Origin: Chlorogloeopsis fritschii
GTDB lineage: Bacteria > Cyanobacteriota > Cyanobacteriia > Cyanobacteriales > Nostocaceae
Assembly: GCF_043099315.1 (NCBI RefSeq)
Contig: NZ_CP170746.1
DNA: 64,000 nucleotides
Strand: one strand, 5' to 3'
Below the pieces are notes generated by a model. That model searched no databases. It had not been told where the DNA came from and saw only the letters and a program-made list of their open reading frames with translations. Of this stretch, positions 33,160 through 42,367 are shown in pieces; the first letter of the stretch is position 1, and the number at the start of each line of letters is the position of its first letter. The position numbers and the translations under genes are program-made.

Positions 33160-33336
33160 ATATTTACTAATATATTTGTTAAACTTTGCCTGGTGTTTTA
33201 CCAAGTGTTAAATGCATTATTTCTGTTACATTTCAATATCGCTTAAAACTAACTAGCAATCAATTCATAAACTTCATCATATTTATGTTTGAAATTCAGG
33301 AAACCTCTGACTGTGCGATCGCTCTTGCTGCTATTG

Positions 33337-33370
33337 AGATCCCCGACTTTTTCAAAAAAGTCGGGGATCT
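33337..33370. repeat. Perfect-stem hairpin (AGATCCCCGAC / GTCGGGGATCT)
   Basis: A 34-base inverted repeat with a stem of about 16 base pairs and almost no loop. A degenerate relative lies at 47573-47604. It is a dispersed hairpin rather than a gene-specific terminator. The rest of 33160-33517 shows no gene. Confidence 0.75.
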
Positions 33371-33517
33371 ATAACCTCTCACAATTTGCGTGGCGGACTA
33401 CTGATTACAGACTGAGCATTACCTTGGATATCTGCCCGTCTGATTTGAAACGTCGCAGTCTTGAGCAGGGATTTCCATAGCTCCGCACTTCTGCCAAGGA
33501 GCCGTGGTAAAGACTGC

Positions 33518-34366
33518 TTATGCAAAGATAGAGGACATAGCGATACTAGCAGCCAGACGTTCTAAACGAACATCCGACTCAAACACCATTTCCTCAGGTT
33601 TATACAGCATTTTGATGTTATTCCCATCCACTTGTAGTGCCGTGGAAAACTTAATCCAACGTTGATCGGGAATGGTAAAAAGCCGATCTTTTCCTCTCGA
33701 TAGCTCTCGAATAAACGCCTCAAGTCCTTTATTGCGGTTAGATCGACGTTGATAAAACGATTGCAGCCGCCGCCAAAGTTTTGGAAATATCGGTGGTAAA
33801 GTTGAGAGATCGGGAGGGATATTTACCTGAAATCCATCCGTTGAGCGATCGCCAGCCCAAATGTCTCGATTTGCTGCTCGTGCCTCTTCAGTTGCAGCTA
33901 CCATCTCATCGCGCAACTCTTTATAAAGAGTTTCATAAAACATCGGGTAGGCATACCCTTCTTGGAGCAACTTGTAGTTGATGCTTTGACGCAGCAAGTC
34001 GGCTTGAAGTTCATCCCCTCTTCCGGTATTGTCCCAATCTGGTGGATCGCCAGTAAAGACAAAGCAAACAGGGCGTCCATTGCCGTCAGCATGGCTGGAT
34101 AAAATATATCCAGGTAATCCGGATTGCTCACCCCCAAGTAACTCGATATTCCGTTTGGTAGCATTTGAGGAAAAGGGTTGAATCGCCGCTTTTTCAAGAG
34201 CATCGATACCTTCGTAGCGCAGCTGAACTTGTCCACCACTCTTGAATTCAATTCGCCCCTCTAACTTATCAAACAATGTATCATCCTCTGCCTGAAACCG
34301 AACTGAATCTCCATCAGGAACCCCGCTGGTTGGTTCAAAAGTCCCTCGAATCAGCAAAAACGGCAT
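33518..34366 (-). CDS. Thermonuclease (SNase)-like protein
   Basis: 282 residues. The N-terminal half has the staphylococcal-nuclease layout: PDGDSVRF, VQLRYEGIDALEK (position of a catalytic Arg in RYEGIDA), then NYKLLQEGYAYP and the helical EARAANRDIWAG ending. The usual later catalytic Glu/Arg cannot be placed with confidence, so activity is uncertain. The C-terminal 100 residues are family-specific. No signal peptide, unlike secreted thermonucleases. IS630 number 2 lies about 180 bases upstream of its start. Confidence 0.7.
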   Translation of the reverse strand: MPFLLIRGTFEPTSGVPDGDSVRFQAEDDTLFDKLEGRIEFKSGGQVQLRYEGIDALEKAAIQPFSSNATKRNIELLGGEQSGLPGYILSSHADGNGRPVCFVFTGDPPDWDNTGRGDELQADLLRQSINYKLLQEGYAYPMFYETLYKELRDEMVAATEEARAANRDIWAGDRSTDGFQVNIPPDLSTLPPIFPKLWRRLQSFYQRRSNRNKGLEAFIRELSRGKDRLFTIPDQRWIKFSTALQVDGNNIKMLYKPEEMVFESDVRLERLAASIAMSSIFA

Positions 34367-34610
34367 AATCTTGTCCTTTCCTTAGTGTTGAAAAGTTTAA
34401 TAGATCAACTAGGGATACAATCACGATGTATGTAATTTAGTGGAACATTGGCTGAAATATTTTAAATTTCCATCAATACTTAGCCTCGGCTTCCCTGAGC
34501 AAATATATCTATATAGGCTCAAAACCCATCATCACTAAGGATTTTATAGCTATAGCCAGGCAAGTTAGGACGTAGAGTATAATGATTACCTTCGGAGCTA
34601 CCCGATTTCA

Positions 34611-34997
34611 ATGGCTAAACCTTACAGTAATGAATTCCGGCAAAAAGTAATGCAAGCAATTGAGTTGGATGGTCTCAACAAAAGTGAGGCGAGCCAACTG
34701 TTTGATATCAGTCGCAATACAATTAACTTGTGGTTCCAGCGCAAAGCCGAAACAGGCGACATTCAGCCAAAGCCGAGGCAAGCATCCCAACAGAACAGCA
34801 AAATCAGCGATTGGGATAAGTTTCGGGTATTTGTCAAAGCACATGGAGATAAAACTCAAGCACAGATGGCGCAGTTATGGGAAGTTCCGATTAGTCAGCG
34901 AACGATTTGCCGGGCATTACAAAAGATTCGTAATAGTCGTAAAAAAAAACATACGGATATTGCCAACGTTCTGAAGCCAAACGAGCAGCTTTCTTAG
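34611..34997 (+). CDS. IS630 transposase, first frame (HTH)
   Basis: Begins MAKPYSNEFRQKVM, with the HTH SEASQLFDISRNTINLWFQR and a second winged-helix region. Homology moves to the -1 frame at a nine-A run (34941-34949): after it the -1 frame reads KKTYGYCQRSEAKRAAF, standard for the family. The tail of this frame is not transposase. Programmed frameshifting is likely. Confidence 0.88.
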   Translation: MAKPYSNEFRQKVMQAIELDGLNKSEASQLFDISRNTINLWFQRKAETGDIQPKPRQASQQNSKISDWDKFRVFVKAHGDKTQAQMAQLWEVPISQRTICRALQKIRNSRKKKHTDIANVLKPNEQLS

Positions 34998-35026
34998 AAC
35001 AACTGGAGAACCCAAAAGCCCCTCAC

Positions 35027-35488
35027 TTGGTCTATGTCGATGAGTCTGGCATGGATGAACGAGATAATTATGGCTATGGTTACTCACCTGTGGGGGAACG
35101 GTTTTACGACCTCAAATCAGGTCGGCGGCAGGGACGCATTAATATGATGGCTGGATACCGAGATAGTCAATTGATTGCGCCATTTACTGTCGAGGGTGCG
35201 TGCAACCGCACTGTATTTGAGACCTGGCTAGAAACCTGCTTGATTCCAGTGTTACGTCCAGGTGATTGGGTGATTTTGGATAATGCGACGTTTCATCATG
35301 GTGGTCGAATTGCCCAATTAATCGAAGCTGTGGGCTGTCAACTGATATATCTGCCACCCTATTCCCCTGATCTAAATCGAATTGAAAAATGTTGGGCTAC
35401 TTTGAAAAGTCGGATTCGCAAACTGTTATCCAACTCAGATAATTTACGTCATGCCATCGAAGCCGTTCTCAAACAGGCAGCGTCCTAA
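35027..35488 (+). CDS. IS630 transposase, second frame (DDE)
   Basis: Catalytic half with VYVDESGMDE (Asp), VILDNATFHHG (Asp) and LNRIEKCWATLK (Glu). The frame is open upstream to the A9 run, so the ATG at 35027 is probably not a true start. All three acidic residues and PPYSPDLN are intact; the element may be functional. Confidence 0.88.
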   Translation: MVYVDESGMDERDNYGYGYSPVGERFYDLKSGRRQGRINMMAGYRDSQLIAPFTVEGACNRTVFETWLETCLIPVLRPGDWVILDNATFHHGGRIAQLIEAVGCQLIYLPPYSPDLNRIEKCWATLKSRIRKLLSNSDNLRHAIEAVLKQAAS

Positions 35489-35614
35489 TCAATATGGCTA
35501 TAGCTATAATTGCTGAGTAAAAATTCTGTAGCCATAATAAATGCTTGATGCCTGCAAGCGATCGCCAATTATATTGAAGATTGTCACCAAAACGGTTATT
35601 ACCTAGACTGAAAT

Positions 35615-37096
35615 TTATAGCCTGCAGGCGTTTCTTTTCAAATACTGTCCAGTCGGGGAACCAACCACCTCTCCATTGTCGTAGATCAAATGACCGCGCA
35701 AAAATGTATTCTTAACTTTACCGATTAACTCAGCGCCTTCAAAAGGTGTATATCCTTGTTGAGACTGAGATTCACTAGCACGCACCACAAAGCTTTCATT
35801 TGGATCTAAAAGTACTAAGTCAGCATCATAGCCAACAGCAATATCGCCCTTCTCAAAAAGTCCAAAGCGCTGGGCAGGATTCCAAGCTAATAATTCTGCC
35901 ATGTGATTGTAACTCATGCCGCGCCTGCTACCTTCGCTGAAGACACCCGACAGCAAGTATTCTGTGCCACCAAACCCAGATTTTGCTAGCCAAATATTAT
36001 TCGGTTCTAAAGCACTTCTTTTTTGTTCTGCCGAACAACAAGCGTGATCGCTGACAATCCAATCAACCTGACGATTCAGCACTGCTTGCCATAAGAATTC
36101 TACATCAGCGCGGGGACGAATCGGCGGATTAACCTTTGCCCAGGTGCCATTGGGAGTATCCACATCTAAAAGCAAATGCCCAACGGTAACTTCCCGACGA
36201 AAGTTAATGTGAGGAAAAGCTACCTGCATAGTTAAAGCTGCTTCCATTGCTTTGCGAGAACTCAGGTGTAGTAAATTGATGTTGGCGCAATTTGTTTCGT
36301 GTGCCAAATAAGAAGCAATGCAGATTGCCAAGCCTTCAGAATGAGGCGGGCGGGCTGCGCTGTAAGCGTGTAAGCCAGTAAGAGTATTTTCTTGCTGAAT
36401 AATTTTGGTGTAAGCGTTCAGAATTTCCGCAACTTCACAATGCAAACTTAGGCTAATACTGTCTCGCTTTTCTGGGTGTTCTTCCATCAAGCGAGTCAAG
36501 CTACGCATGATGAATTCAAAATGTGCAAAGTCGTAGCGCTCTTCTTTATTAATCATCAAAAACAAATTTTGTTTCTCTGACAAACCATGCAGCCCGTAAC
36601 CACCATAGAACATGAAGATTTTGAACGAGGAGACACCATATTCTTCAAACAGCATAGCCATCTCGTCAATATGCTGGCTAGCAATAGGTGCAATATGATA
36701 GCTGTAATCAACATAAAAGTTATTTTTAGATAAAGCCAGTACCTCTGGGAAAAAATCTCGATAGGAACCACCTTTATTCAAGTAATACTGACCTGTGCGA
36801 ATGTAATTTAAGCTAGTGGTAACACCTCCCATTGCGGCTGCTTTACTTTCGCTCACTGCATCCTGTGCTAGAGGTTGGTAAATACCAATATGCATATGAG
36901 CATCGACAACACCAGGAAAACCTAGTAAATTCTTAGCATCAAAGACTTCTTTGGTTTGATCTGGGCTGATTTGAGGTGCGATTTGGGCAAATTTGCCATT
37001 TTTAATGCCAATATCGACTTTTTCAATAGTATGTTGGTTGGGACGCACTACTCGAACATTTTTTATGACTTTATCTAGTAAAGGAGTTTCAGACAT
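35615..37096 (-). CDS. Cyclic amidohydrolase (dihydroorotase/dihydropyrimidinase/allantoinase family)
   Basis: 493-residue metal-dependent amidohydrolase. VDAHMHIG (His67, His69) binds the metals, SSFKIFMFYGG holds the carbamylated lysine, LHCE and LLHLSS carry the further histidines and SDHA the catalytic Asp. The insert region and length are nearer to hydantoinase/allantoinase-like members than to type I dihydroorotase. The ATG at 37096 has GAGGT 6 bases upstream. It appears monocistronic, with the ExoD gene upstream on the same strand after 140 bases. Confidence 0.87.
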   Translation of the reverse strand: MSETPLLDKVIKNVRVVRPNQHTIEKVDIGIKNGKFAQIAPQISPDQTKEVFDAKNLLGFPGVVDAHMHIGIYQPLAQDAVSESKAAAMGGVTTSLNYIRTGQYYLNKGGSYRDFFPEVLALSKNNFYVDYSYHIAPIASQHIDEMAMLFEEYGVSSFKIFMFYGGYGLHGLSEKQNLFLMINKEERYDFAHFEFIMRSLTRLMEEHPEKRDSISLSLHCEVAEILNAYTKIIQQENTLTGLHAYSAARPPHSEGLAICIASYLAHETNCANINLLHLSSRKAMEAALTMQVAFPHINFRREVTVGHLLLDVDTPNGTWAKVNPPIRPRADVEFLWQAVLNRQVDWIVSDHACCSAEQKRSALEPNNIWLAKSGFGGTEYLLSGVFSEGSRRGMSYNHMAELLAWNPAQRFGLFEKGDIAVGYDADLVLLDPNESFVVRASESQSQQGYTPFEGAELIGKVKNTFLRGHLIYDNGEVVGSPTGQYLKRNACRL

Positions 37097-37237
37097 AATG
37101 CACCTCATACCAATTTTGGATTTTGGATTTTGGATTATAGCCCTACGCAAAGACGTTAGGACGTTCTTTAAAGGCGGCATCAACTCTACAATAACGTTCT
37201 AACCTAACTGTGTAGGGCTATATTTTCTCTTCTGCTT

Positions 37238-37861
37238 TTAACGACCTAGCCAAGTCTTGATAACATCAAGTAAGCTAGAACCGCCCCACGCCAAAGCAAA
37301 TAGAATCGAAGTAGTTAGAATACCTCCCATCACACAAAGGACTAAACCCCCCAAGCTAATTGCACCATCATCTTCGAGTAAGCCAAAGCCTGTCACAAAA
37401 ATACCCATTGCAGGCAGAGTGTTTGTACCCGGAATGGGAATCATCATCGAAATTGCCATTAAGGAAATCGCACTACCGAGTGTCACCCTACCTGGTAAAG
37501 TAGTGCAAATATACGCCAAACGAGGACGAGCGATCGCTTCTATTCTTCGTAACCAAGGAATACCTGCCTTCAAAACCTTTTGAACGGTTTCTAGTTTGAT
37601 GGGATGGTTTAACATCTTTTGTGGTAGCCAAGGGGTTTTAGAACCCACAATTAGCTGTATGGCTAGTAAAAAAATCAGAATACCGAAAGGCACTGAGTAA
37701 CCGGGTGCTGGTACTGGTAAAGCTGAAGGCAAAGACAGAATCACAAATAAAAACCCAAAAATTCGCTCCTTTGCCAACAGCAGAAAGTCTGCCAAATTAA
37801 CTTGAGACGGTGGTTCTTCTTCAAAAAAAAAGCGTTGAAATTCGCTCGAAAGTCTAGCCAT
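37238..37861 (-). CDS. exoD: ExoD-family membrane protein
   Basis: 207 residues with four or five hydrophobic segments. Characteristic stretches are LPSALPVPAPGYSVPFG, MMIPIPGTNTLPAMGIF and GLLEDDGAISLGG, as in the exopolysaccharide synthesis protein ExoD of rhizobia. Inner-membrane protein; its biochemical role is not established. Confidence 0.88.
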   Translation of the reverse strand: MARLSSEFQRFFFEEEPPSQVNLADFLLLAKERIFGFLFVILSLPSALPVPAPGYSVPFGILIFLLAIQLIVGSKTPWLPQKMLNHPIKLETVQKVLKAGIPWLRRIEAIARPRLAYICTTLPGRVTLGSAISLMAISMMIPIPGTNTLPAMGIFVTGFGLLEDDGAISLGGLVLCVMGGILTTSILFALAWGGSSLLDVIKTWLGR

Positions 37862-38010
37862 ACAATTCCTAGAAACTACATAAACTACTAAAACGTCTGA
37901 TCGTGTATAGTAACAATGCCAGCAACAATTGGCGCAAAAGTTCAGAGTAAATCAACTGCGTTAATCTAGAATTGCAGCTGCTGTGTCCATTGTGTGCCTT
38001 TTGATTTACC

Positions 38011-38793
38011 ATGCAAAGATATCTAAGAGTAATTAGATTATTTTGGAGTACTGCCGTAGCAGCTGAGATGGAGTATCGAGTCAACTTCCTCTTAGCAGCA
38101 TTGAGTAGCTTGGGCAATTTAGCAGGCAGTTTATTCGGATTATTCTTGTTTTACAGTAAAGACTATACCTTCGCTGGCTGGACATGGGACGCAGCTTTGC
38201 TCGTTCTAGGAATTTTTACATTGTTGCAAGGCTTTTCAGCAACTTTTCTTGCCCCCAACCTAAATCGCATTGTTCGCCATGTTCAAGAAGGTACTCTCGA
38301 TTTTGTACTCTTAAAACCTATTCCCAGCCAATTTTGGCTTTCCACCCATACCCTCTCACCATGGGGGATGCCAGATTTAGTCTTTGGCGGCATACTTATC
38401 GGTTATGCAGGTAGGCGACTCGGTTTAGGAATGGATGACTATGTGCTCAGTGTTATTCCCTTGTTGTTTGGCTTAATAATTCTCTACAGTCTTTGGTTTA
38501 TGCTTGGGGCAACTAGCATTTGGTTTGTCAAAATCTACAACGTTACTGAAGTGCTGCGGGGTTTTTTGGAAGCTGGAAGATATCCGATGGTAGCCTATCC
38601 TGCTGCGTATAGATTTTTCTTTACTTTTATAGTTCCTGTAGCTTTTTTAACAACAATACCAGCAGAAGCAATGTTGGGTAGAAGTGAAATTACTTGGGTG
38701 TTCGGCGCAGGGGCGTTGGCAGTGGTGTTGTTTTTTACTTCTACTCGGTTTTGGCGGTTTGCTTTGCGGTTTTATACTAGTGCTTCGAGTTAG
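38011..38793 (+). CDS. ABC-2 type transporter permease (DUF990-like)
   Basis: 260 residues, six predicted hydrophobic segments. RHVQEGTLDFVLLKPIPSQF and the final FTSTRFWRFALRFYTSASS are typical of ABC-2 permeases of the DUF990 group, which work in pairs with an ATPase. No ATPase or second permease gene is adjacent. Substrate unknown. Confidence 0.87.
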   Translation: MQRYLRVIRLFWSTAVAAEMEYRVNFLLAALSSLGNLAGSLFGLFLFYSKDYTFAGWTWDAALLVLGIFTLLQGFSATFLAPNLNRIVRHVQEGTLDFVLLKPIPSQFWLSTHTLSPWGMPDLVFGGILIGYAGRRLGLGMDDYVLSVIPLLFGLIILYSLWFMLGATSIWFVKIYNVTEVLRGFLEAGRYPMVAYPAAYRFFFTFIVPVAFLTTIPAEAMLGRSEITWVFGAGALAVVLFFTSTRFWRFALRFYTSASS

Positions 38794-38818
38794 TTAATAT
38801 TGTGAGGCGATCGCACTC

Positions 38819-39185
38819 CTATTTAGTATTCTTGGGTAACAAAAATTTGAATTGAAGTTCCTTTTTGGTTTTGTTTTTTATTCTAATTAATCTGCCTGTT
38901 AAAACTTGAGTATTATTAACAATAAATTCGTGAATTTTATTAGCCTGCCCTTTATAATCTCGGTCTTCTTTATAAATAAGAATACCACGATGCTTTTTTC
39001 CTTGTTGATGAAGACTAATAAAATCTTCTCTATTTAGTGTAATGACAACTCTATCTTGTTTATGAGCAAAATTTAATATGTCTTCATCACTAATAGATTG
39101 ATTAGCTTGTCCAGCTTCATAAGAAGTCAGAACATCATAACCAAAACTACGCAACTCTTGAACTAAATCTAGAGGAAATTCTCAT
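38819..39185 (-). pseudogene. DUF5615 PIN-like protein gene with broken 5' end
   Basis: The frame 38819-39154 (111 residues from a TTG) matches DUF5615 after its first helix: SFGYDVLTSYEAGQANQSISDEDIL and RVVITLNREDFISLH. In-frame codons upstream continue the family (FPLDLVQELR) but run into a TGA where the conserved MxxxADExFP start should be. The ATG at 39183-39185 is in another frame, consistent with a one-base loss. The acidic N-terminal motif is therefore missing, and the putative toxin is probably inactive. No DUF433 antitoxin gene is seen beside it. Confidence 0.6.
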
Positions 39186-39323
39186 TTGCACAAAATCTAA
39201 TTATTGTCAGATTGCAGGTGCGATCGCATCCTCGCTTACTTGTTAAAAAGCACCGTCACCCCTACTGTTCTCAATTGATTATATGGTAGTATCCTTTCGG
39301 ATGACGGCTACCTTTCTACTTAA

Positions 39324-40706
39324 CTACAGCCCTAGCCAAGAAAGAACCATTTGCCACCAAGAATTTATTGAGGAGGTACTTACCTGCCCCTCTAACTTCA
39401 TTCTTCTACGAATATCCTGAATCTTCCAGTCAGTTAATTTGGCAAGTGTCTGCGCTTCTTGTTCAAAACGTTTGGCTAAAGAGCGTTTATATTCTCTGCC
39501 TGCCTGACATTTGGCTTCACCTGTAAAAGGATGTTGCAAAATATAACGTCCCTGGAAATTTTCGCGGTTAGAAGTTTGTTGAAACATTAAGTCTTCGGGA
39601 AATTTGTCACGCGTATAGCGGACGTGCAAACGAGTGATGAAGACATTACTAGAAGGAATTATTGAACCGCGAAAAGGCGCTGATTGGTAAATATCAGGAG
39701 GACTATCTAGCCAAAATACACCTGCTTGTTTAAGTTCTTCACGGTTGAGAGGATCAGCAGAACACGGATCGCAACTACTCATATCCCACGCATACTCCAT
39801 AAAAGCAACCTTCCGGTCTTCTCTGATGTATGCTGTCTTAAACATAGATTTATAAAATCCGCCAAATTCATTTTTAACAAATAGAGGAATATTGGCATCG
39901 GAAGGAATTTTCACTGTCCGGTAGTTGGTTAGTTCTGCTTGTCCTTGTGGTGAGAGAATATAGACTATCAAATCCTGCTCTGAGGTGGAGTTTATCATGC
40001 CTAAACGAATCGGTAGCATGAATCTAGATGACTTGTAAGAAATTTGCAGTGGACGCAAATACTGATAGCCAGTCTCCTCAAATTTATCTAGGTTGACTTT
40101 AGCAACGAAGAATTTCATATTTTGCCGGATATAAGGCTTCAGTAATTGTTTCGCTCCTCTGGGAATTTTGTAACCATTGCGAACAAGCCAAGTTTCCAAG
40201 CCGCCAGATTCTTTGGCGCTCAAAATCACAATGTCATATTCGCCCACATTGAAACGTGCTTCGACAGTTACGCCCAAATTATTACTGCCTCTTCTAGCTC
40301 TTGCCTGGTTGCTTGCCGCTGATGGTACGGCTTGTAATTGAGCTTCGGCAGCGGGGTAAGTTGGAGCGCAGGGATCGGAGTCGAAATATTCTACTAGCCG
40401 TGGTGCGCTAAAAGTATCTAAACGCTCAATGATATTGGGGTTGGCAACACTAACTTGCTCTTTTTGCAGCACAGTGGGTACAGGTACGACAACTGCAAAA
40501 TCTTTAACATCGCCTTGGTAGTCGTTTGCCATCGTCAGGACAGTGCTATCCCCACTACGTGCAATTACTACCTGCGAAGCTTTGTTGTATAGTTTTGTAT
40601 CAGCTTTGGCGACATAAAAACCACAAAACGCCCAAGCTGTAGGTGCAAAGCAAAAAACAACTACAAATATCAGCAGTAATGAAATTAGGAATTGTAAAGG
40701 TTTCAT
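39324..40706 (-). CDS. DUF2330 domain secreted/membrane protein
   Basis: 460 residues starting with a signal peptide (LLLIFVVVFCFAPTAWA) and mature FCGFYVAKADTKLYNKASQV, as in DUF2330 proteins. VVVPVPTVLQK and the LETWLVRNGYKIP segment are further family features. It ends in a hydrophobic tail (SWWQMVLSWLGL). The ATG at 40706 is chosen because the codons upstream derive from ACCAATGAC repeats. Function unknown; probably periplasmic. Confidence 0.8.
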   Translation of the reverse strand: MKPLQFLISLLLIFVVVFCFAPTAWAFCGFYVAKADTKLYNKASQVVIARSGDSTVLTMANDYQGDVKDFAVVVPVPTVLQKEQVSVANPNIIERLDTFSAPRLVEYFDSDPCAPTYPAAEAQLQAVPSAASNQARARRGSNNLGVTVEARFNVGEYDIVILSAKESGGLETWLVRNGYKIPRGAKQLLKPYIRQNMKFFVAKVNLDKFEETGYQYLRPLQISYKSSRFMLPIRLGMINSTSEQDLIVYILSPQGQAELTNYRTVKIPSDANIPLFVKNEFGGFYKSMFKTAYIREDRKVAFMEYAWDMSSCDPCSADPLNREELKQAGVFWLDSPPDIYQSAPFRGSIIPSSNVFITRLHVRYTRDKFPEDLMFQQTSNRENFQGRYILQHPFTGEAKCQAGREYKRSLAKRFEQEAQTLAKLTDWKIQDIRRRMKLEGQVSTSSINSWWQMVLSWLGL

Positions 40707-40734
40707 AAGATGATAGTCATTGGTCATTAGTTAG

Positions 40735-41221
40735 TAGGGGAGCCAGTGCGTTGCGGAGCCAGTGCGGTGAAGCAGCCCCCGTCTTGGTGAGTCCACTTGC
40801 CGTCTTGGCGGTTCCCGTCACGATGGCAAAGTGGCGAACCCGAAGGGCGGTTTCCGGCGTAGACGCAGAGCGGTGAGCCAGTCCGGTGGACGGGTTCCCC
40901 GGCATAAAGGAACTGGCGAACCCGGAGGGCTTCCCGTCAGGGTAGGGGGACTGCTGTACGCCGGAGGCGTTCCCGCAGGGTACCCGGAGGGTGGACGGGT
41001 TCCCCGGCATAAAGGAGCCAGCGCGTTGGGCGGCTACCCTCCGGGAAGCCGCTTCGCGTCTAGTGCCGACTTGTAGGCGCGAAGCGACTTCCGAAGGTAG
41101 CGACTGGCGTCAAGTGGCGTCAACTGGCGTCGGGTTTCCCGCGTTGTAGCAACTGGCGTGCGGGTTTTGTTGATGATCTTGCCGTTCAAACTGATAATTT
41201 ATCTTTTAAACCCGCCCGTAC
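40735..41221. repeat. Long GC-rich repeat mosaic between DUF2330 and RnfD-like genes
   Basis: About 490 bases of tandem and nested modules far more GC-rich than the surroundings: GGTTCCCCGGCATAAAGGA twice (40896, 41000), CTCCGGGAAGCCGCTTCGCG, repeated GGCGTCAACTGGCGTC units, and GAGCCAGTGCG. It ends with a family-B palindrome (41157-41221). The same modules occur at 4146-4414 and 43158-43305 and inside the RnfD-like gene. Open frames across it are repeat-derived. Confidence 0.8.
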
Positions 41222-41226
41222 AGTAG

Positions 41227-42249
41227 TTAGTGGTTTATTACTTCCCTTGTCTCCCTCTCCCCCACTCCTCCACCTTCCCCACCTTCCCATCCAAAACGGG
41301 GTGCTTGCCAAATAAGATCCAGTAGGATGGTGAATGGAGCCAGGACAAATAATGCCCAAAAAACTGCGGTGGAAAGAAAGAAGTAATTCCGCAAAATAAA
41401 AGTCAATGTGGCGATCGCTACTGCCCAAATCACACGTCCAATTCTTGAGTTGGGAATTGAGCGCGGATCTGTCACCATGAACAATGCAAACAGTAGTAAA
41501 GAGCCACTCATCAAGCGATGCCAGTAAACATCCCAAGTCCACCCTAACCACAGGTTGCGGATTGCCTCTAAACCAGCGTATGCACCCAAAAAAGCCACTG
41601 TAGTATCCCAGCGTCCAATCCGCTTGAGAATCATGCCCCCAGTTCCGGCAAATAACAGCCCATACCACCATTCCTCACCCCATTGCCCAGGGGAAACCCA
41701 GGCATCGGAAGTTATTACTAAGGCGGAAATAATGCCAAAATTAGCAGGATTGAAAAAATGCTTATCGCTGATTTTGAAGACAAATTTGCTAGCGATCGCC
41801 ACTACTGCTGCAAGAGCCATTGTTGTCCAATGATCAGCCCGCAACAGTAGGCTAAGTCCTAAAGAAGTAATCAAAGGACTACGGAAAGAGGACTGGGGGA
41901 CAATGAGGACGCGGGGACGCGGGTACAAACAGACACAGGAAATGTTTTTGATAGATTCTCCCTCTCCCCCACTCTCTCTCTCTCCAGAGCGCTCCCAAGG
42001 CACTGTACGGCAGTCGCCACAAGTAGGGGAACCCGCCCATAGCGCTGCCTCCCCTACTCTCCCACTCTTTTCCTGCAAGGCTTCTCTCCACTTATTTATC
42101 GCCAAGAATATCCATTGGGTTGATAAACAGGTGGCAATTGTTACTCCTATAAATTCCGGATGTAACGTCCAATCTCTTGTACCTATCCCCAAAACTAGGA
42201 ATAGAGAGAGAAAAAGTATTTGATAGTCACGTGTATCTTGGAACAGCAT
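41227..42249 (-). CDS. RnfD/NqrB-like membrane protein with repeat-derived insertion and tail
   Basis: 340 residues. The core matches the RnfD/NqrB family of integral membrane subunits: LLLRADHWTTMALAAVVAIASKF, FNPANFGIISAL, MVTDPRSIPNS. Eight or nine hydrophobic segments are expected. Residues about 61-120 (polar, Gly/Glu/Arg-rich) interrupt the sequence between the first helices and SPLITSLGLSLL, and correspond to repeat DNA. The last 16 residues (GGGVGERETREVINH region) are also repeat-encoded. No other rnf/nqr genes are present; stand-alone forms are known in cyanobacteria. Whether the insert affects function is unknown. Confidence 0.78.
   Translation of the reverse strand: MLFQDTRDYQILFLSLFLVLGIGTRDWTLHPEFIGVTIATCLSTQWIFLAINKWREALQEKSGRVGEAALWAGSPTCGDCRTVPWERSGERESGGEGESIKNISCVCLYPRPRVLIVPQSSFRSPLITSLGLSLLLRADHWTTMALAAVVAIASKFVFKISDKHFFNPANFGIISALVITSDAWVSPGQWGEEWWYGLLFAGTGGMILKRIGRWDTTVAFLGAYAGLEAIRNLWLGWTWDVYWHRLMSGSLLLFALFMVTDPRSIPNSRIGRVIWAVAIATLTFILRNYFFLSTAVFWALFVLAPFTILLDLIWQAPRFGWEGGEGGGVGERETREVINH
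41890..42069. repeat. Repeat module carried in frame inside the RnfD-like gene
   Basis: Pyrimidine-rich CTCCCTCTCCCCCACTC sequence plus a GC-rich module (CACTGTACGGCAGTCGCCAC, GTAGGGGAACCCGCCC) like those in the intergenic mosaics, here keeping an open frame of about 60 residues. Confidence 0.7.
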
Positions 42250-42367
42250 TACCCGTCAAATCAGGGTTTACCCCTAAATATGTTCTAATTTAGGCGGGTA
42301 AAGGCAATAACTGTGGGACTGTTACAGAATTTGTTACAAGTAAGATGAATGCAGCAATAAAGTTCAG

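Larger units (their letters stand above)
34547..35506 (+). mobile_element. IS630-family insertion sequence, second element
   Basis: Ends TAGCTATAGCCA and its complement TGGCTATAGCTA, followed by an inner TTAGGACG/CGTCCTAA match, flanked by TA (34545-34546, 35507-35508). About 960 bp. Because TATAGCTATA is itself palindromic, the exact border is uncertain by 2 bases. It differs from the element at 10968-12177 in ends and transposase. Confidence 0.85.

Noticed and set aside
34608..34859. Minus-strand frame opposite the second IS630 transposase
   Set aside because: Antisense of transposase coding sequence; no domain similarity.
40717..41076. Two open frames of 81-97 codons on opposite strands
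   Set aside because: Both are translations of the GC-rich repeat mosaic; internal duplications in the peptide mirror DNA repeats, not protein domains.
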